Shown here: in pieces, positions 8,424 through 18,612 of the stretch
Position numbering within the stretch: position 1 is the stretch's first letter
Layout: each line of letters opens with the position of its first letter
Notes under the pieces: generated by a model
What the model was told of the DNA's origin: nothing
Databases searched by the model: none
The model's input: only the letters and a program-made list of their open reading frames with translations
DNA from: Parabacteroides massiliensis
Lineage (GTDB): Bacteria > Bacteroidota > Bacteroidia > Bacteroidales > Tannerellaceae
Direction: 5' to 3'
Assembly (NCBI RefSeq): GCF_900155425.1
Contig: NZ_LT700190.1
Span: forward strand, 479,386-543,385
DNA length: 64,000 bases
Made by a program: the position numbers and the translations under genes

Positions 8424-9659
8424 TTATCCTAAGAACGAGATCAGTACGCCGGCTGCTACGGCTGAACCGATAACGCCGGATATGTTACTGGCCATGCAAT
8501 ATTGCAGCACATGGTTTTTTGGATCGTATTTCAATGCTATTTCATTCGCAACGCGCGATGCCATCGGTACGGCGCTCAGGCCGGTCGCCCCGATCAGCGG
8601 ATTGATCTTCTTTTTCGTAAAGAGGTTGAAGAACTTAACGAAGAAGATACCGCCCGCGATGGAGAGGGCGAATGCAAGGAAACCTCCGATCACGATACCG
8701 ATCGTCGTGAAGTTCAGGAATGCTTCGGCCGTCATGGTCGCACCGACCGACAATCCTAAGAAGATCGTCGCTGCATTCATGATGCTGTTCGAAGCGGCAT
8801 CGAACAGGCGGGACGTATTGGTCCCGATCTCTTTGACCAGGTTACCGAACATCAGCATGCCGATCAAAGGAACCGCACTCGGCACGAACAGCGCCACAAC
8901 CGTAGTTACTACAATCGGGAAGATGATCTTCAAGACACGCAGGTTCTTGATCTCCGTAGTGGACGGATATTTCTTTTCCTGCTCCTTCATATTGATGCTA
9001 AGCTCTTTCTTTGAACAAAGAAGCTTGACTACAAGCGGGATGATAACCGGAACCAGTGCCATATAGGAATAAGCGGCAATGGCAATCGGCCCTAACAGGT
9101 GAGGGGCCAGCTTGATGGTCGTAAAGATGGCTGTCGGTCCGTCCGCACCGCCGATAATACCTAAAGATGCAGCTTCTTTCGGCGTGAATCCCATCAGGAT
9201 GGCTACCAGCAGCACGGTGAAAATACCCAGCTGTGCAGCCGCTCCGAATATGGACAAGCGCAGGTTGCGCAGCATCGGCCCGAAATCCGTCAACGCTCCC
9301 ACACCCATAAAGATGATAGGAGGAAGGAATCCTGTCTTGATCAGCATGTAGTAGATGAAGTTCATCAGTCCCAACTCATGCGCAATGTCATGGAGCGGCA
9401 TCTCCCAGATGTTCTTCATCACTCCGTGCACGTTGATCATGCCGTTTTCATCGGCTTGTATCACGCCCATGTCGCCTCCGGGGAAGTTGGCAAGCAACAC
9501 GCCGAACGCGATCGGAACGAGCAACAGCGGTTCATACTGCTTTTTTATACCCAAATAAAGCAGTATGAACGCTATCGCATACATGATCAGAAACTGCGGT
9601 TCAGCAATAATGTTGCTGAACGCAGTCATTTCATACAGATTTTGAAATATCTCGTTCAT
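8424..9659 (-). CDS. oadB: Sodium ion-translocating decarboxylase, beta subunit
   Basis: This 411-residue polytopic membrane protein carries out the decarboxylation-coupled Na+ export step of the oxaloacetate/methylmalonyl-CoA decarboxylase family. GIIGGADGPTAIFTTIKLAP is the hallmark motif with the conserved Asp in a membrane re-entrant region. About nine to eleven hydrophobic helices are visible. The C-terminal SNISGVIGSAVAAGVLISF is also typical. Its ATG overlaps the stop of the alpha-subunit gene by one base (TAATG), so translation is probably coupled. Confidence 0.93.
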   Translation of the reverse strand: MNEIFQNLYEMTAFSNIIAEPQFLIMYAIAFILLYLGIKKQYEPLLLVPIAFGVLLANFPGGDMGVIQADENGMINVHGVMKNIWEMPLHDIAHELGLMNFIYYMLIKTGFLPPIIFMGVGALTDFGPMLRNLRLSIFGAAAQLGIFTVLLVAILMGFTPKEAASLGIIGGADGPTAIFTTIKLAPHLLGPIAIAAYSYMALVPVIIPLVVKLLCSKKELSINMKEQEKKYPSTTEIKNLRVLKIIFPIVVTTVVALFVPSAVPLIGMLMFGNLVKEIGTNTSRLFDAASNSIMNAATIFLGLSVGATMTAEAFLNFTTIGIVIGGFLAFALSIAGGIFFVKFFNLFTKKKINPLIGATGLSAVPMASRVANEIALKYDPKNHVLQYCMASNISGVIGSAVAAGVLISFLG

Positions 9660-11569
9660 TACTGTATCGTCATTAATACGTCATCTTCAGAAACCGCGTC
9701 GCCGGAAGCCAAACAGATCGCAGTGATTGTTCCGCCGAATTCCGCACGTACGGCATTATAGGTCTTCATGGCTTCCACATAGCAAAGCACATCACCTTCC
9801 TTTACTACATCTCCCACTTTTACGGGTGTGTCCGAAGCGCCTTTCACGAGGAAGAATTTACCTTCCAGCGGCGAAAGCACTTCTTTACCGGCACCGGCGG
9901 CCGGAGCCGTAGCGGGGGCTGATGCCGCAGCAGGAGCGGCAGGTGTCCCTGCCGGAGCAGCGTTTGCTGTGTCTCCGAATGCGACGGTCACCTTGTAGGC
10001 TTGGCCGTTCACATCGACAGTCATGACCTGCGGAGTTGTCGGCATAGCCATTGTCACACCGGCCGTGGTAGACGGCGCGGAGGCGGCAGGTTGGGCAGCC
10101 GTTTGTTTTTCGGCTTTTCTCTTGGCCACGTCGGCCTTGAATTCCACTTTCGCTTTTCCTGAACGATAGGCTTCGTACTGTGCCGGGTGCATGGCGTATT
10201 CGAACAGCTCTTCGTCGTCTTCGCCTGTTTCCCATTGCTTTTCGTTCATCAGCTTGCGATATTTGTCGAGCGCGTCAGGATAGTTGTCCTGCGGGTTCCC
10301 TTCGAAGAATTGGCGTCCTTCGGCCTTTGCCTTCTCGATGATTTCAGGAGCCAACGGACCCGGCAGGCGTCCTGCCTTTCCTAAGATCATATCCCAGATA
10401 TCGTCGGCGATCATGCTCCAGCGTGCTTTCCCTTTTTCCATCTGCATCACGTTCATGAGCGCCAGGTTCTTGACATACTGGCTGAACGGAGTGACTAATG
10501 GAGGATAACCGACACGCGGCCATACATAAGCCACTTCGTTGAACAGCTTGATCAGCAGCTGGTCCTGGCTCATGAGCGGCTTGTTGTTCTTGATGTTGCT
10601 CTTGTTGATTGTCTCCAGGTTCTTTTCGAGGTCGGACATCAGGCTTCCCATCATACCGCCCGGCAGTCCCGGACCGATCAGCAACGAGTTCATCAGGCGG
10701 TTCTTCGGGCTGATATACAAGCCGAGGAAATCGTCCATGAATTCCTGGATCAGGCTGCGGACTTTCATGTAAGCCTCCATGTTGATTTCCGGCACTTTGT
10801 AGCCGGCATCTTTCAACATCGCCTGCACGGTCAGCAGATCCGCATGGCCTGTACCCCATGAAAGCGGTTCCATGCCTACGTCGATGTAGTCGCAACCGGC
10901 GTTGCATACTTCCAAGATCGAAGCCACATTGAAGCCGGGGCCGGCATGGCTGTGATACTGGATCGGAATTTCGGGATGTTTAGCTTTGATGTTGGCAACG
11001 ATCTGTCCCAAGGAATGCGGACGACCGATACCGGCCATGTCCTTGATGCAGATTTCGTCTGCTCCCAGCTCGATCAGTTCCATCGCCATCTTGGTGTAAT
11101 AGTCCACCGTGTGGATCGGCGAGTGGGTGATGCACAACGAACATTGCGAAATCATTCCTGCCGCTTTCGCGTATTTGATGGAAGGAGCGATGTTGCGGAC
11201 ATCGTTCAATCCGCAGAATGTACGGGCGATATCTGTTCCCTGTGCTTTCTTCACCTGATAGAACAACTGGCGGACATCGTCAGGTACGGGACTCATACGC
11301 AGGCCGTTCAGCGCACGGTCCAACATATGGGTTTGTATGCCGGCTTCATGGAACGGTTTCGTCCATTCGCGTACGGCTCTGTTTGGGTTTTCACCGAATA
11401 ATAAGTTTACTTGTTCGAATCCTCCGCCATTGGTCTCTACGCGGGCGAAACATCCCATCTCGATAATGGCCGGTGCCACCCGTGTTAGCTGGTCTACGGT
11501 GGGGACATATTTCCCGGCAGATTGCCACATGTCGCGGAAGACCAAACTAAATTTGATTTCTCTTTTCAT
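9659..11569 (-). CDS. oadA: Biotin-dependent decarboxylase alpha subunit (oxaloacetate decarboxylase / pyruvate carboxylase B type)
   Basis: The 636-residue protein combines a carboxyltransferase TIM barrel (about residues 1-300, with FSLVFRDMWQSAG, CIKDMAGIGRP and QYHSHAGPG metal-binding motifs), the conserved alpha-helical PYC/OADA domain, an Ala/Pro-rich linker and a C-terminal biotinyl domain with VEAMKTYN, whose Lys is biotinylated. The start at 11569 (MKREIKFSLVFRD) is chosen because an upstream extension would run through the gamma-subunit gene in another frame. The carboxyl donor could be oxaloacetate or methylmalonyl-CoA; the substrate is not certain. Confidence 0.92.
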   Translation of the reverse strand: MKREIKFSLVFRDMWQSAGKYVPTVDQLTRVAPAIIEMGCFARVETNGGGFEQVNLLFGENPNRAVREWTKPFHEAGIQTHMLDRALNGLRMSPVPDDVRQLFYQVKKAQGTDIARTFCGLNDVRNIAPSIKYAKAAGMISQCSLCITHSPIHTVDYYTKMAMELIELGADEICIKDMAGIGRPHSLGQIVANIKAKHPEIPIQYHSHAGPGFNVASILEVCNAGCDYIDVGMEPLSWGTGHADLLTVQAMLKDAGYKVPEINMEAYMKVRSLIQEFMDDFLGLYISPKNRLMNSLLIGPGLPGGMMGSLMSDLEKNLETINKSNIKNNKPLMSQDQLLIKLFNEVAYVWPRVGYPPLVTPFSQYVKNLALMNVMQMEKGKARWSMIADDIWDMILGKAGRLPGPLAPEIIEKAKAEGRQFFEGNPQDNYPDALDKYRKLMNEKQWETGEDDEELFEYAMHPAQYEAYRSGKAKVEFKADVAKRKAEKQTAAQPAASAPSTTAGVTMAMPTTPQVMTVDVNGQAYKVTVAFGDTANAAPAGTPAAPAAASAPATAPAAGAGKEVLSPLEGKFFLVKGASDTPVKVGDVVKEGDVLCYVEAMKTYNAVRAEFGGTITAICLASGDAVSEDDVLMTIQ

Positions 11570-11601
11570 GATATAATTATGATATATATAAATATTCTTA
11601 C

Positions 11602-11880
11602 TTACATTTTCTCGATCTTGACGACTTTCCCTTTCCCTCCGGTCACAATGCTTACAGCCGATACGATTGCGGCAGTTGTCTGGTTCGTAATTCCGGCGGC
11701 CGATGCCGCTTGCCTTTGTGGCGTCACTTGTTTTTTTACGATAATCTCTTCGGGGGCATATTTGTTTACCAATACGATCAAGCCCTTCCCAAGATAGATA
11801 ACGATCAGCAGGATAGCGAAAACAGTGGTCATTCCTACGATCATTAATAAAAGTCCAGTTTCTATGTTTTCCATACTCAT
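11602..11880 (-). CDS. oadG: OadG-family decarboxylase gamma subunit
   Basis: The 92-residue protein has one N-terminal membrane helix (ETGLLLMIVGMTTVFAILLIVIYLG) and a basic, Ala-rich tail, which is the usual OadG shape. It anchors the alpha subunit to the beta subunit. It is first in the operon, 32 bp upstream of the alpha gene, in the order gamma-alpha-beta. Confidence 0.88.
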   Translation of the reverse strand: MSMENIETGLLLMIVGMTTVFAILLIVIYLGKGLIVLVNKYAPEEIIVKKQVTPQRQAASAAGITNQTTAAIVSAVSIVTGGKGKVVKIEKM

Positions 11881-12020
11881 TTATTGACGGGAAAGCGTGC
11901 GGTTGGTATGGCTGGCACAATCCCTCCCAAGTTAAAAATTCTGGTACAAAATTAGAAAAACGTCTGAAACTCACTTATAGATTCTTCATAAAAAATATGA
12001 AAAGGGTTCGGACTTTTCGT

Positions 12021-12028
12021 ATCTTTGC
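12021..12028 (+). promoter_or_regulatory. -7 promoter element of the TPR gene
   Basis: TATCTTTG matches TAnnTTTG and lies 29 bp before the ATG. A good -33 TTTG is not seen at the expected distance. Confidence 0.5.
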
Positions 12029-12056
12029 CTCCCTGGAAACAATTTGTTATTAAATC

Positions 12057-13022
12057 ATGGGAAATTTCTTTAAATCACTATTTTCTTCTTCTAAGACATT
12101 AACGCCCGAAGAAGAAAAAAGCAAGAACGATCAGAAAAATTTTGATATTCTGAAATACGACGGTGTCCGTGCCCAGAAAATAGGGCAAGTGGCGTATGCC
12201 ATCAAATGTTTTACCGGAGCGTTGAAGTTGCAGGAGGATTTCGAGACAATGACTTACCTGGTCGCAGCCTATACGGCGGCGAATAAGCCGGAAGAAGCGC
12301 TCGAAGTGTTGAACCGTATGGTAGAACTTGAGCCGGACCATATCAATACGCTTCTGACAAGGGTGAACGTGCTTTTCATGCTGGACAAGGATGCGGATGT
12401 GATCGCCGATTGCCGGCATGTTCTCGAACTGGAAGAAACGAACCATTTGGCCTGGTTCCTGATGGGGAAGGCGAAGCGGACGACTGCCGATCCGTTAGGC
12501 GCTATTGCCGACCTGACGAAAGCGATCGCCCTGAAAGAAGATTTTACGGATGCCTATCTGATGCGTGCCCGGATCTTGTTGTCGATGCAGCAGGCGGCCG
12601 AAGCGCTTCCTGATGTGGAAAAAGCCATCACGCTGGCTCCTGAAGAAGAAACATCCTACCTGCTGCGCGGTCGTATCCACGAGGCGATGGGCAATATCGA
12701 CGCTGCGACGGCCGATTACCAGAATGTGTTGGAACTTAATCCGTTCAGTGACGAAGCGACGTTGCTCCTCGGCGGCCTCCTGATCACGCAAGGACGTTTG
12801 GACGAAGCCATCACTTTCTTCGACGAAGCGATCGACCTGAAGCCCGACTTCGGCAAAGCATACGCCGAACGGGGCCGTGCCAAAAACCTGAAAGGCGATA
12901 AGGAAGGTGCTTTCGAAGATCTGAAAAAATCCATCGAACTGAACCCCGAAGGCGACGAGGCCCGGAAATTGGAAGGACAGCATACGAACTTCAACGATAT
13001 GTATAAGGGAGGAATCTTCTGA
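12057..13022 (+). CDS. Tetratricopeptide repeat protein
   Basis: The 321-residue protein has no signal peptide. After a short Ser/Lys-rich start it has about eight TPR units with the usual A..D......EP...A spacing, for example KPEEALEVLNRMVELEPDHI, DPLGAIADLTKAIALKEDFT and NIDAATADYQNVLELNPF. TPR solenoids act as protein-binding scaffolds; the partner is unknown. It converges on the end of the 1842-residue gene, which stops 43 bp away on the other strand. Confidence 0.88.
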   Translation: MGNFFKSLFSSSKTLTPEEEKSKNDQKNFDILKYDGVRAQKIGQVAYAIKCFTGALKLQEDFETMTYLVAAYTAANKPEEALEVLNRMVELEPDHINTLLTRVNVLFMLDKDADVIADCRHVLELEETNHLAWFLMGKAKRTTADPLGAIADLTKAIALKEDFTDAYLMRARILLSMQQAAEALPDVEKAITLAPEEETSYLLRGRIHEAMGNIDAATADYQNVLELNPFSDEATLLLGGLLITQGRLDEAITFFDEAIDLKPDFGKAYAERGRAKNLKGDKEGAFEDLKKSIELNPEGDEARKLEGQHTNFNDMYKGGIF

Positions 13023-13064
13023 AAAGGACGAAGACTGCCTCCCTCTATTTGTCGCAGGATACTC

Positions 13065-16000
13065 TCAGCGAAGCCGGATTTTCGCTGTTTGCTCTTTGCC
13101 TCCTGCCGTTTGGGCTTTCACGATATAAATGCCGGGATTCATCTGAACCTCACGATAAAAGTCGTTTGCTTTTTCTTCTTTCATCAAAGTCCCGTCTACT
13201 TGGTAGACTCTTATCAACTCGACGGGATCTGAGGTGGAACTTACAACGATGCGGTTACGTCCCATTGTGTAGATAAGGAGTTGTGCGTTCGCAATCGGTT
13301 CGTTGCCTGTCGGTACTCCTGTACGCAAGTAATAGCGGCCGCACGTATTGCCTTTCACCTGCACACTCGCGCCTTCTGGCAGGGGTATTTCCTTATTGGC
13401 TACGGCATCGTACAAAGAGACTTTGCCAAACTGTTCCGTCCCGCTGAATGTCAGAGTAACATCATTGGAGCTTCCGCCATAAGTCCCGACCGGGATATTA
13501 TACAGGTCATTCGTTTGGTTTATGCTTACAGCCATAGAACCGGCCACCGTGTAAACCATCGGCACATCACTCAAGTTGGAATCCAAAAAGAGTTCGGCAT
13601 CTTCATCTTCCTGAAATTCCGGATCGGCTCCTGCCGCATAATGTACGACAGCCTTGCTGCTCTTGCCGCCGGCCGAAGCCTTTATTCGCAAAGAATGGCT
13701 GTCAGCCTCTTCTTCGTTTGTCCCTAACAATTGCATGTCTGCTGTGAACGTTAGCACCTTGTTGGTCTCATCGGCCAATTGGACGAAGAAAGCCCGCAAA
13801 GGCGGAATGGTGAGAGTAGATGTGCTTTCCGCACTGGATATCCAACCATCGTCTGTCCCTACGGCAACTCCTTGTTCGTCACTGTCGATTACCCAATATT
13901 TTCTCAGCAACTGTGTGTTCTTTTCAAAAAATTTACGCATATCCACATGGGCCGTAAAAGGATTGCCTACCAAGTAGAAAACAGTCTGGTTGTTGTTCTC
14001 CAATGTAAACGTGATCGGGACACTCTCTTTTTCCGGGCTGAACTCTCCGTGCAAGCCGTACAATTGGTCCGATATCAATCGCCCGGCCTGGTCGCCTCTG
14101 TTCAGTTCCTCCGATGCGCTTCCGGCAGAACCGTTTTTGTCATAGTAGGAATAACCCGTATCGGACTTAGGCAACCTTATCAAGGCTTTTCCGGAAGCAT
14201 CTTTGACATCCTGCACCTTCATGGAATAACCAAAACTCGGCTTGCAATAGTACGTGACATCATTGTATGTGCTACTCCAATTGCCTGTGATCGCCATTGC
14301 ACTGGTTGTAGATGAAGTTCCGCTTCCGGGCAACATCATATCGGCCGTCTGGCTCCACGCACGCTGATAGACCGAAGGCTGGAAGCGGCTGTTGTCTGTT
14401 GCGGAATACACGATCGGCTTGAAATATTCGGCAGTCTCCCGTCCGCCCTTCTTGGTATAGTAATCTCCGGCAAACACTCCGTGCAGAGGAGAAGACAGCA
14501 GATACCACTTGGATGGTAGCAATTCATAATCAATCCATGCGCTCGTATAGGCCAGATATTCCGCATGCAGGACTTCTGCTTCCGGTTCTATGTGGATTTG
14601 ATTGCAAAGATTGGCACGGAAACGTTCGGTGTTATATCCGTTTTTGTCAGTCTCCTCGAATATCATCATGTCATACTCGATATTAGTCGTGCGCGGTGCG
14701 ATATAATCAGGTTTGAAATTATCCCACCACAAACGTTGTGTATGACCTGCACGGTACAATTCTACCTGGCTTCCGGCAGGTATGATCACTTTCGAGAAGT
14801 ACATCGGCGTATAAGCCCTTCCGTCCTCTTCGTATGCATGGCTTTCACTGTTCGGGTATACGATGTCTCCGGACTTTTCCATATTCAATTGTTCGCGGGT
14901 GGCACGCTTCCAGTTGTCGTCGTTGTTCCAGCCGCCTATGGTATAAACTGTGCCGTCCTCGCCTGTTGTCCCTTTCTTTGTGTCGTTCCATACCAGATAT
15001 TCCGGCACGACGATCATTGTGACATTGAACTGCCCTTCACATGCGGCACGGGTAGTGACTCCATCTTTGTCCACCTCCTCGAAATAGACAGAGAAAGTAT
15101 ACCAATATCCCTCTTTCGGCCTGAACTTGAAGTCATTTCTCTCTTCGCTGACGAGTGTCCCGTCGTAATCGAAATGGATCTTCATGTAGTCATTGAAACT
15201 TGAACCCTCTTTATATAATTCCGCATGCAGCTCGTCCAGGTAGCCGATAGGATAATCAAACTCATGTGATGCTTTCTCTTCAAACAGGCTTTCATATTCA
15301 GGATCGTTTGTTCCTACCAGGTATATATATTTGAAGTGCTCGTAATCAGCTATTGGCTCAATAGCCTGAACCGGTTGCATCGTGCCGTTTTGGTCATATA
15401 CGAAAGTGGCCTCGCGCAAGCTTATCTCCAATAATTTCGTTTCACTAATGTCGTACAGCTGCTTATAGCCGATACGGATATTGGGATTATGCTCATTAGG
15501 ATACAGCAAATCGTTGAATCCGGCATGCATATGCGGAGACTTGCCTGATATGTTCATCATTATCGGGATATAGCTCCAACAAACCAGACTCCATTGCTCG
15601 TCTGTTATTCCCGTTCCCGGAGAAAGAAGCGTCTTGATAGGCACGATAATCATTTGCAACCCATAAGACCTCAGCGTCAAATCCAGCTTGCTGCGATGCA
15701 AGGCCAATCCTCCGTAGTGTTCAATTGTCGAATCTATATTCAAATACTTCAGAAGTAGATCCTTCATCTCTGACGTGAATTTTTCGTTAACGGGCGTAGC
15801 ATCTGAAATTGTTTCCGCATCCGGATAAACTTCTCTGAATGCCTTCAGTGCATCATGCACTGAAACATAGCCAAACTCCGATTGTTCTTGCATGAATTCC
15901 TCCTCCACGTCAGTGTTTCCAGGAGTCCCGAAGAACCAGTCGAAATACACTCCGTCTTTTATTTCTATATAATCCTCTCCATTCGGGATCCTCAAATCAA

Positions 16001-18593
16001 CAGTAAAGTCCAATACCTTTCCGGCACAATATGTCGTGGTAGGTTTTATCACTTCGCCGTTCACACGGACCAAATCTCTGCTCTGCACCATAAACTCGGT
16101 TTTAATGGCACAAGGAGTTCCATAATCATTATAGAAATCTTTGGCTTCAGCGATGCCATCATCGTATGTAGGATCCGTGATCAACAGCCAGTAAGGGCGA
16201 TTCGGCTTCAGCATGGACATAAAGTCTACTGTCAGCACATTATTGCCACCATCATCTTTCCCTTTAAAGAAATAGTAGCCATCCTCCTCCTTGTTGTTTT
16301 TAGCCAGGCTGAAGTTGTCGTCTGTTGAATCATATTGTTTGTTCTCACTGAACGGAGTCTTGAAGTTAAACCGCTGGAATTTGCTGAAAGCATTTGTTTC
16401 AGGCTCAACAGCAGCATATTCAAGAGACTGTATCACCCGCTCCCTGAAATCGGAGATTGTAGATTCCAGTTCTTTCATCTTATTGCGGAACATGATTGTA
16501 TCCACGAAACAGAAATCAATCGCATGTTTCCCGGCCACATTCTCATCAATACCCAGACGAGAGATAATGCGGTTCCAATCCAGCGAGAAGTTCACCCGTA
16601 CGGCATCATCCACACAGTTCGCACTCAACTGCGTAACCTTCGCTTGTGGCTTTTTCATATAAACCCGTATATCATCCACATACATGTCGCCGCCATTGGT
16701 AGAAGCGCTGCGGTTATCTATCTGGATGGCATACGAATCATATTCCACTTCCGTGTCGTTGATGAAGGAGAAATAGACCTGCATCCATTCGTTCCCCTTG
16801 GCAAGGTTCTCTGCATATGTCGCAGGAATCTGTCCGGTCTGATGCCGGAATATTGGAGTGAACGACTGCTCCCCGTTTTCTGAATTCCGTACACCCATAA
16901 TGGTAAACATCATCGCAGCATCATCGCTGCCGCTGTCCCAGTGAGCGTTCTTTACCCAAGCGGAAACGAACAGTTCGGAACCTTTGCACAGTTTCTCCTC
17001 GAAAGGCAAACGTGCCACCACGCCGGGACGGTCGGACGCATCGATAAACATGTGGAAAGAGCTTTTGTTCCCTCGGCTGTTGTAACGGATCTTCGCATCA
17101 TCGTCAGGAAGAGGATAACTCTTTCCCCAACCTCCACCGCTACACTCGACATAGTAGCTTGTCAAAGCATAATATCCCCACTCCGGATAGTCCCCTTTTC
17201 CTCCTCTGAAGTCTCCGTGAGGATAACTCCCGTCATAAAAGGCATACGAACAAACATCCCATTTCTGGGGGAACGGGTAATATTTCGAATTGTTGTAAAG
17301 GCCGCTTGCAATACGGGCGTCAAAGTCGAAATTCAGTTCCGTCAGCAATTCATAATTCTCGCTCATATACGCCGGTGTACGGGAGTAGAACTCTTTTCCG
17401 GTTTCTTGATTTGCTGCCACCTCGCTTTGAGTAAGCAACAGCCCGTCTTTGCTGAATGTTATTTTATATCGGCCCACATTGTATCTTGTCCCTCCCACTT
17501 CTTTGTAAACAATAATAGTCGCTTTAGACTTGTCGGGCACCTCATCATTTGCGGGATAGTTGAAATATATAACGGTGTTCTCATCTTGAAGAGATGTCGT
17601 AACCAATGATATCCCGGCAGTATTATCAACCAGCCCCACTTTCAAAGGAGTCTTCTGGTTATCATTTACACCGGGGATAGCATAACCTCTTGCCTCTTTT
17701 GTCAAAACGCATAATTCATTCGTCTTGCTGGCTCTTCTGATTGACGGGAAATTGATCTCAGACTCTTCCATGTATGAGTTGGTTGATTCATCGCTGCTTG
17801 TCATCGTGCCGTCAGCAATGCCCTTTTTCCATTTTTTTACATACACGGTGTTTTCATTATCGTCAACTTGGCTTATGTAAAAAATAATACGGTGAGACAA
17901 AGTCGGTTCCCAAAAACCATTGCTGAAATTGGAGTTCTTTGATGTCTCCTTCTCATATTTGGACGTAAAATCTTTATACCCGGAAACATCACAGGCTATG
18001 AGGTAATATTTATTGTCAAGCTCACTGTCTGTATTTCCCGGAAACATCTGCTCGAACTCTTCGTCGGTCGGAAAATGGAATTGCATATAGCCTAAAACCG
18101 CATAGTCGCTTATTCCCAAAAGCGGAGAACCGACATAGCCGTTAGCCATGCGAAATCCTTTTCGATCCGGGCAGATCAGCAAATCCGTATAATTCCAACT
18201 TTCCGTTGCATTCTTCACCTCGAAAGTCGATAACCTTCGGAAGTCGTACCAACGTTGGTATGTTCGAATACTATATTGATTGTTCGAAGTGTTTTTATTC
18301 GGACGGAGCCTGTCAGGCAGATATAAATTGACTGTTTCCCCTTTATGCATGTAAAGAGTATCTACTATGGTATGCGTAGCCTGTACGCGCCCTCTGCTCA
18401 ATTCCCAATACTCCCGGCTGTCAAACTTATCGGCACTTCCCAATTGGAATTCATTTTTCAAATCGTGCCACTTGGCTGGCTTGACCTGAACGCTATAGTC
18501 TTTATAGTCGGACGCATATGGGTCTGTTTGCCCCAAGGCCTTTTGCCATGGAAACAACAGCAATGCAAATATCGTAATATAGATTTGCTTCAT
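13065..18593 (-). CDS. Very large secreted protein with T9SS-type C-terminal sorting tail, end of the fimbrial operon
   Basis: The 1842-residue protein has a Sec signal peptide (MKQIYITIFALLLFPWQKALGQ) and no lipobox. Most of it is predicted beta-rich and is not recognised. A segment near residues 540-660 (EEKLCKGSELFVSAWVKN ... GGDMYVDDIRVYM) resembles a carbohydrate-binding jelly-roll module. The last about 75 residues (IYTMGRNRIVVSSTSDPVE ... GIYIVKAQTAGG) form a Por/T9SS type A sorting domain, implying outer-membrane translocation and surface attachment. Its start is 19 bp beyond the preceding fimbrial gene. It could be a fimbria-associated adhesin, by analogy with the large accessory proteins of Mfa clusters; this is inference. 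Confidence 0.8.
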   Translation of the reverse strand: MKQIYITIFALLLFPWQKALGQTDPYASDYKDYSVQVKPAKWHDLKNEFQLGSADKFDSREYWELSRGRVQATHTIVDTLYMHKGETVNLYLPDRLRPNKNTSNNQYSIRTYQRWYDFRRLSTFEVKNATESWNYTDLLICPDRKGFRMANGYVGSPLLGISDYAVLGYMQFHFPTDEEFEQMFPGNTDSELDNKYYLIACDVSGYKDFTSKYEKETSKNSNFSNGFWEPTLSHRIIFYISQVDDNENTVYVKKWKKGIADGTMTSSDESTNSYMEESEINFPSIRRASKTNELCVLTKEARGYAIPGVNDNQKTPLKVGLVDNTAGISLVTTSLQDENTVIYFNYPANDEVPDKSKATIIVYKEVGGTRYNVGRYKITFSKDGLLLTQSEVAANQETGKEFYSRTPAYMSENYELLTELNFDFDARIASGLYNNSKYYPFPQKWDVCSYAFYDGSYPHGDFRGGKGDYPEWGYYALTSYYVECSGGGWGKSYPLPDDDAKIRYNSRGNKSSFHMFIDASDRPGVVARLPFEEKLCKGSELFVSAWVKNAHWDSGSDDAAMMFTIMGVRNSENGEQSFTPIFRHQTGQIPATYAENLAKGNEWMQVYFSFINDTEVEYDSYAIQIDNRSASTNGGDMYVDDIRVYMKKPQAKVTQLSANCVDDAVRVNFSLDWNRIISRLGIDENVAGKHAIDFCFVDTIMFRNKMKELESTISDFRERVIQSLEYAAVEPETNAFSKFQRFNFKTPFSENKQYDSTDDNFSLAKNNKEEDGYYFFKGKDDGGNNVLTVDFMSMLKPNRPYWLLITDPTYDDGIAEAKDFYNDYGTPCAIKTEFMVQSRDLVRVNGEVIKPTTTYCAGKVLDFTVDLRIPNGEDYIEIKDGVYFDWFFGTPGNTDVEEEFMQEQSEFGYVSVHDALKAFREVYPDAETISDATPVNEKFTSEMKDLLLKYLNIDSTIEHYGGLALHRSKLDLTLRSYGLQMIIVPIKTLLSPGTGITDEQWSLVCWSYIPIMMNISGKSPHMHAGFNDLLYPNEHNPNIRIGYKQLYDISETKLLEISLREATFVYDQNGTMQPVQAIEPIADYEHFKYIYLVGTNDPEYESLFEEKASHEFDYPIGYLDELHAELYKEGSSFNDYMKIHFDYDGTLVSEERNDFKFRPKEGYWYTFSVYFEEVDKDGVTTRAACEGQFNVTMIVVPEYLVWNDTKKGTTGEDGTVYTIGGWNNDDNWKRATREQLNMEKSGDIVYPNSESHAYEEDGRAYTPMYFSKVIIPAGSQVELYRAGHTQRLWWDNFKPDYIAPRTTNIEYDMMIFEETDKNGYNTERFRANLCNQIHIEPEAEVLHAEYLAYTSAWIDYELLPSKWYLLSSPLHGVFAGDYYTKKGGRETAEYFKPIVYSATDNSRFQPSVYQRAWSQTADMMLPGSGTSSTTSAMAITGNWSSTYNDVTYYCKPSFGYSMKVQDVKDASGKALIRLPKSDTGYSYYDKNGSAGSASEELNRGDQAGRLISDQLYGLHGEFSPEKESVPITFTLENNNQTVFYLVGNPFTAHVDMRKFFEKNTQLLRKYWVIDSDEQGVAVGTDDGWISSAESTSTLTIPPLRAFFVQLADETNKVLTFTADMQLLGTNEEEADSHSLRIKASAGGKSSKAVVHYAAGADPEFQEDEDAELFLDSNLSDVPMVYTVAGSMAVSINQTNDLYNIPVGTYGGSSNDVTLTFSGTEQFGKVSLYDAVANKEIPLPEGASVQVKGNTCGRYYLRTGVPTGNEPIANAQLLIYTMGRNRIVVSSTSDPVELIRVYQVDGTLMKEEKANDFYREVQMNPGIYIVKAQTAGGKEQTAKIRLR

Positions 18594-18612
18594 AAATCTT
18601 GAATCTCCTTTC

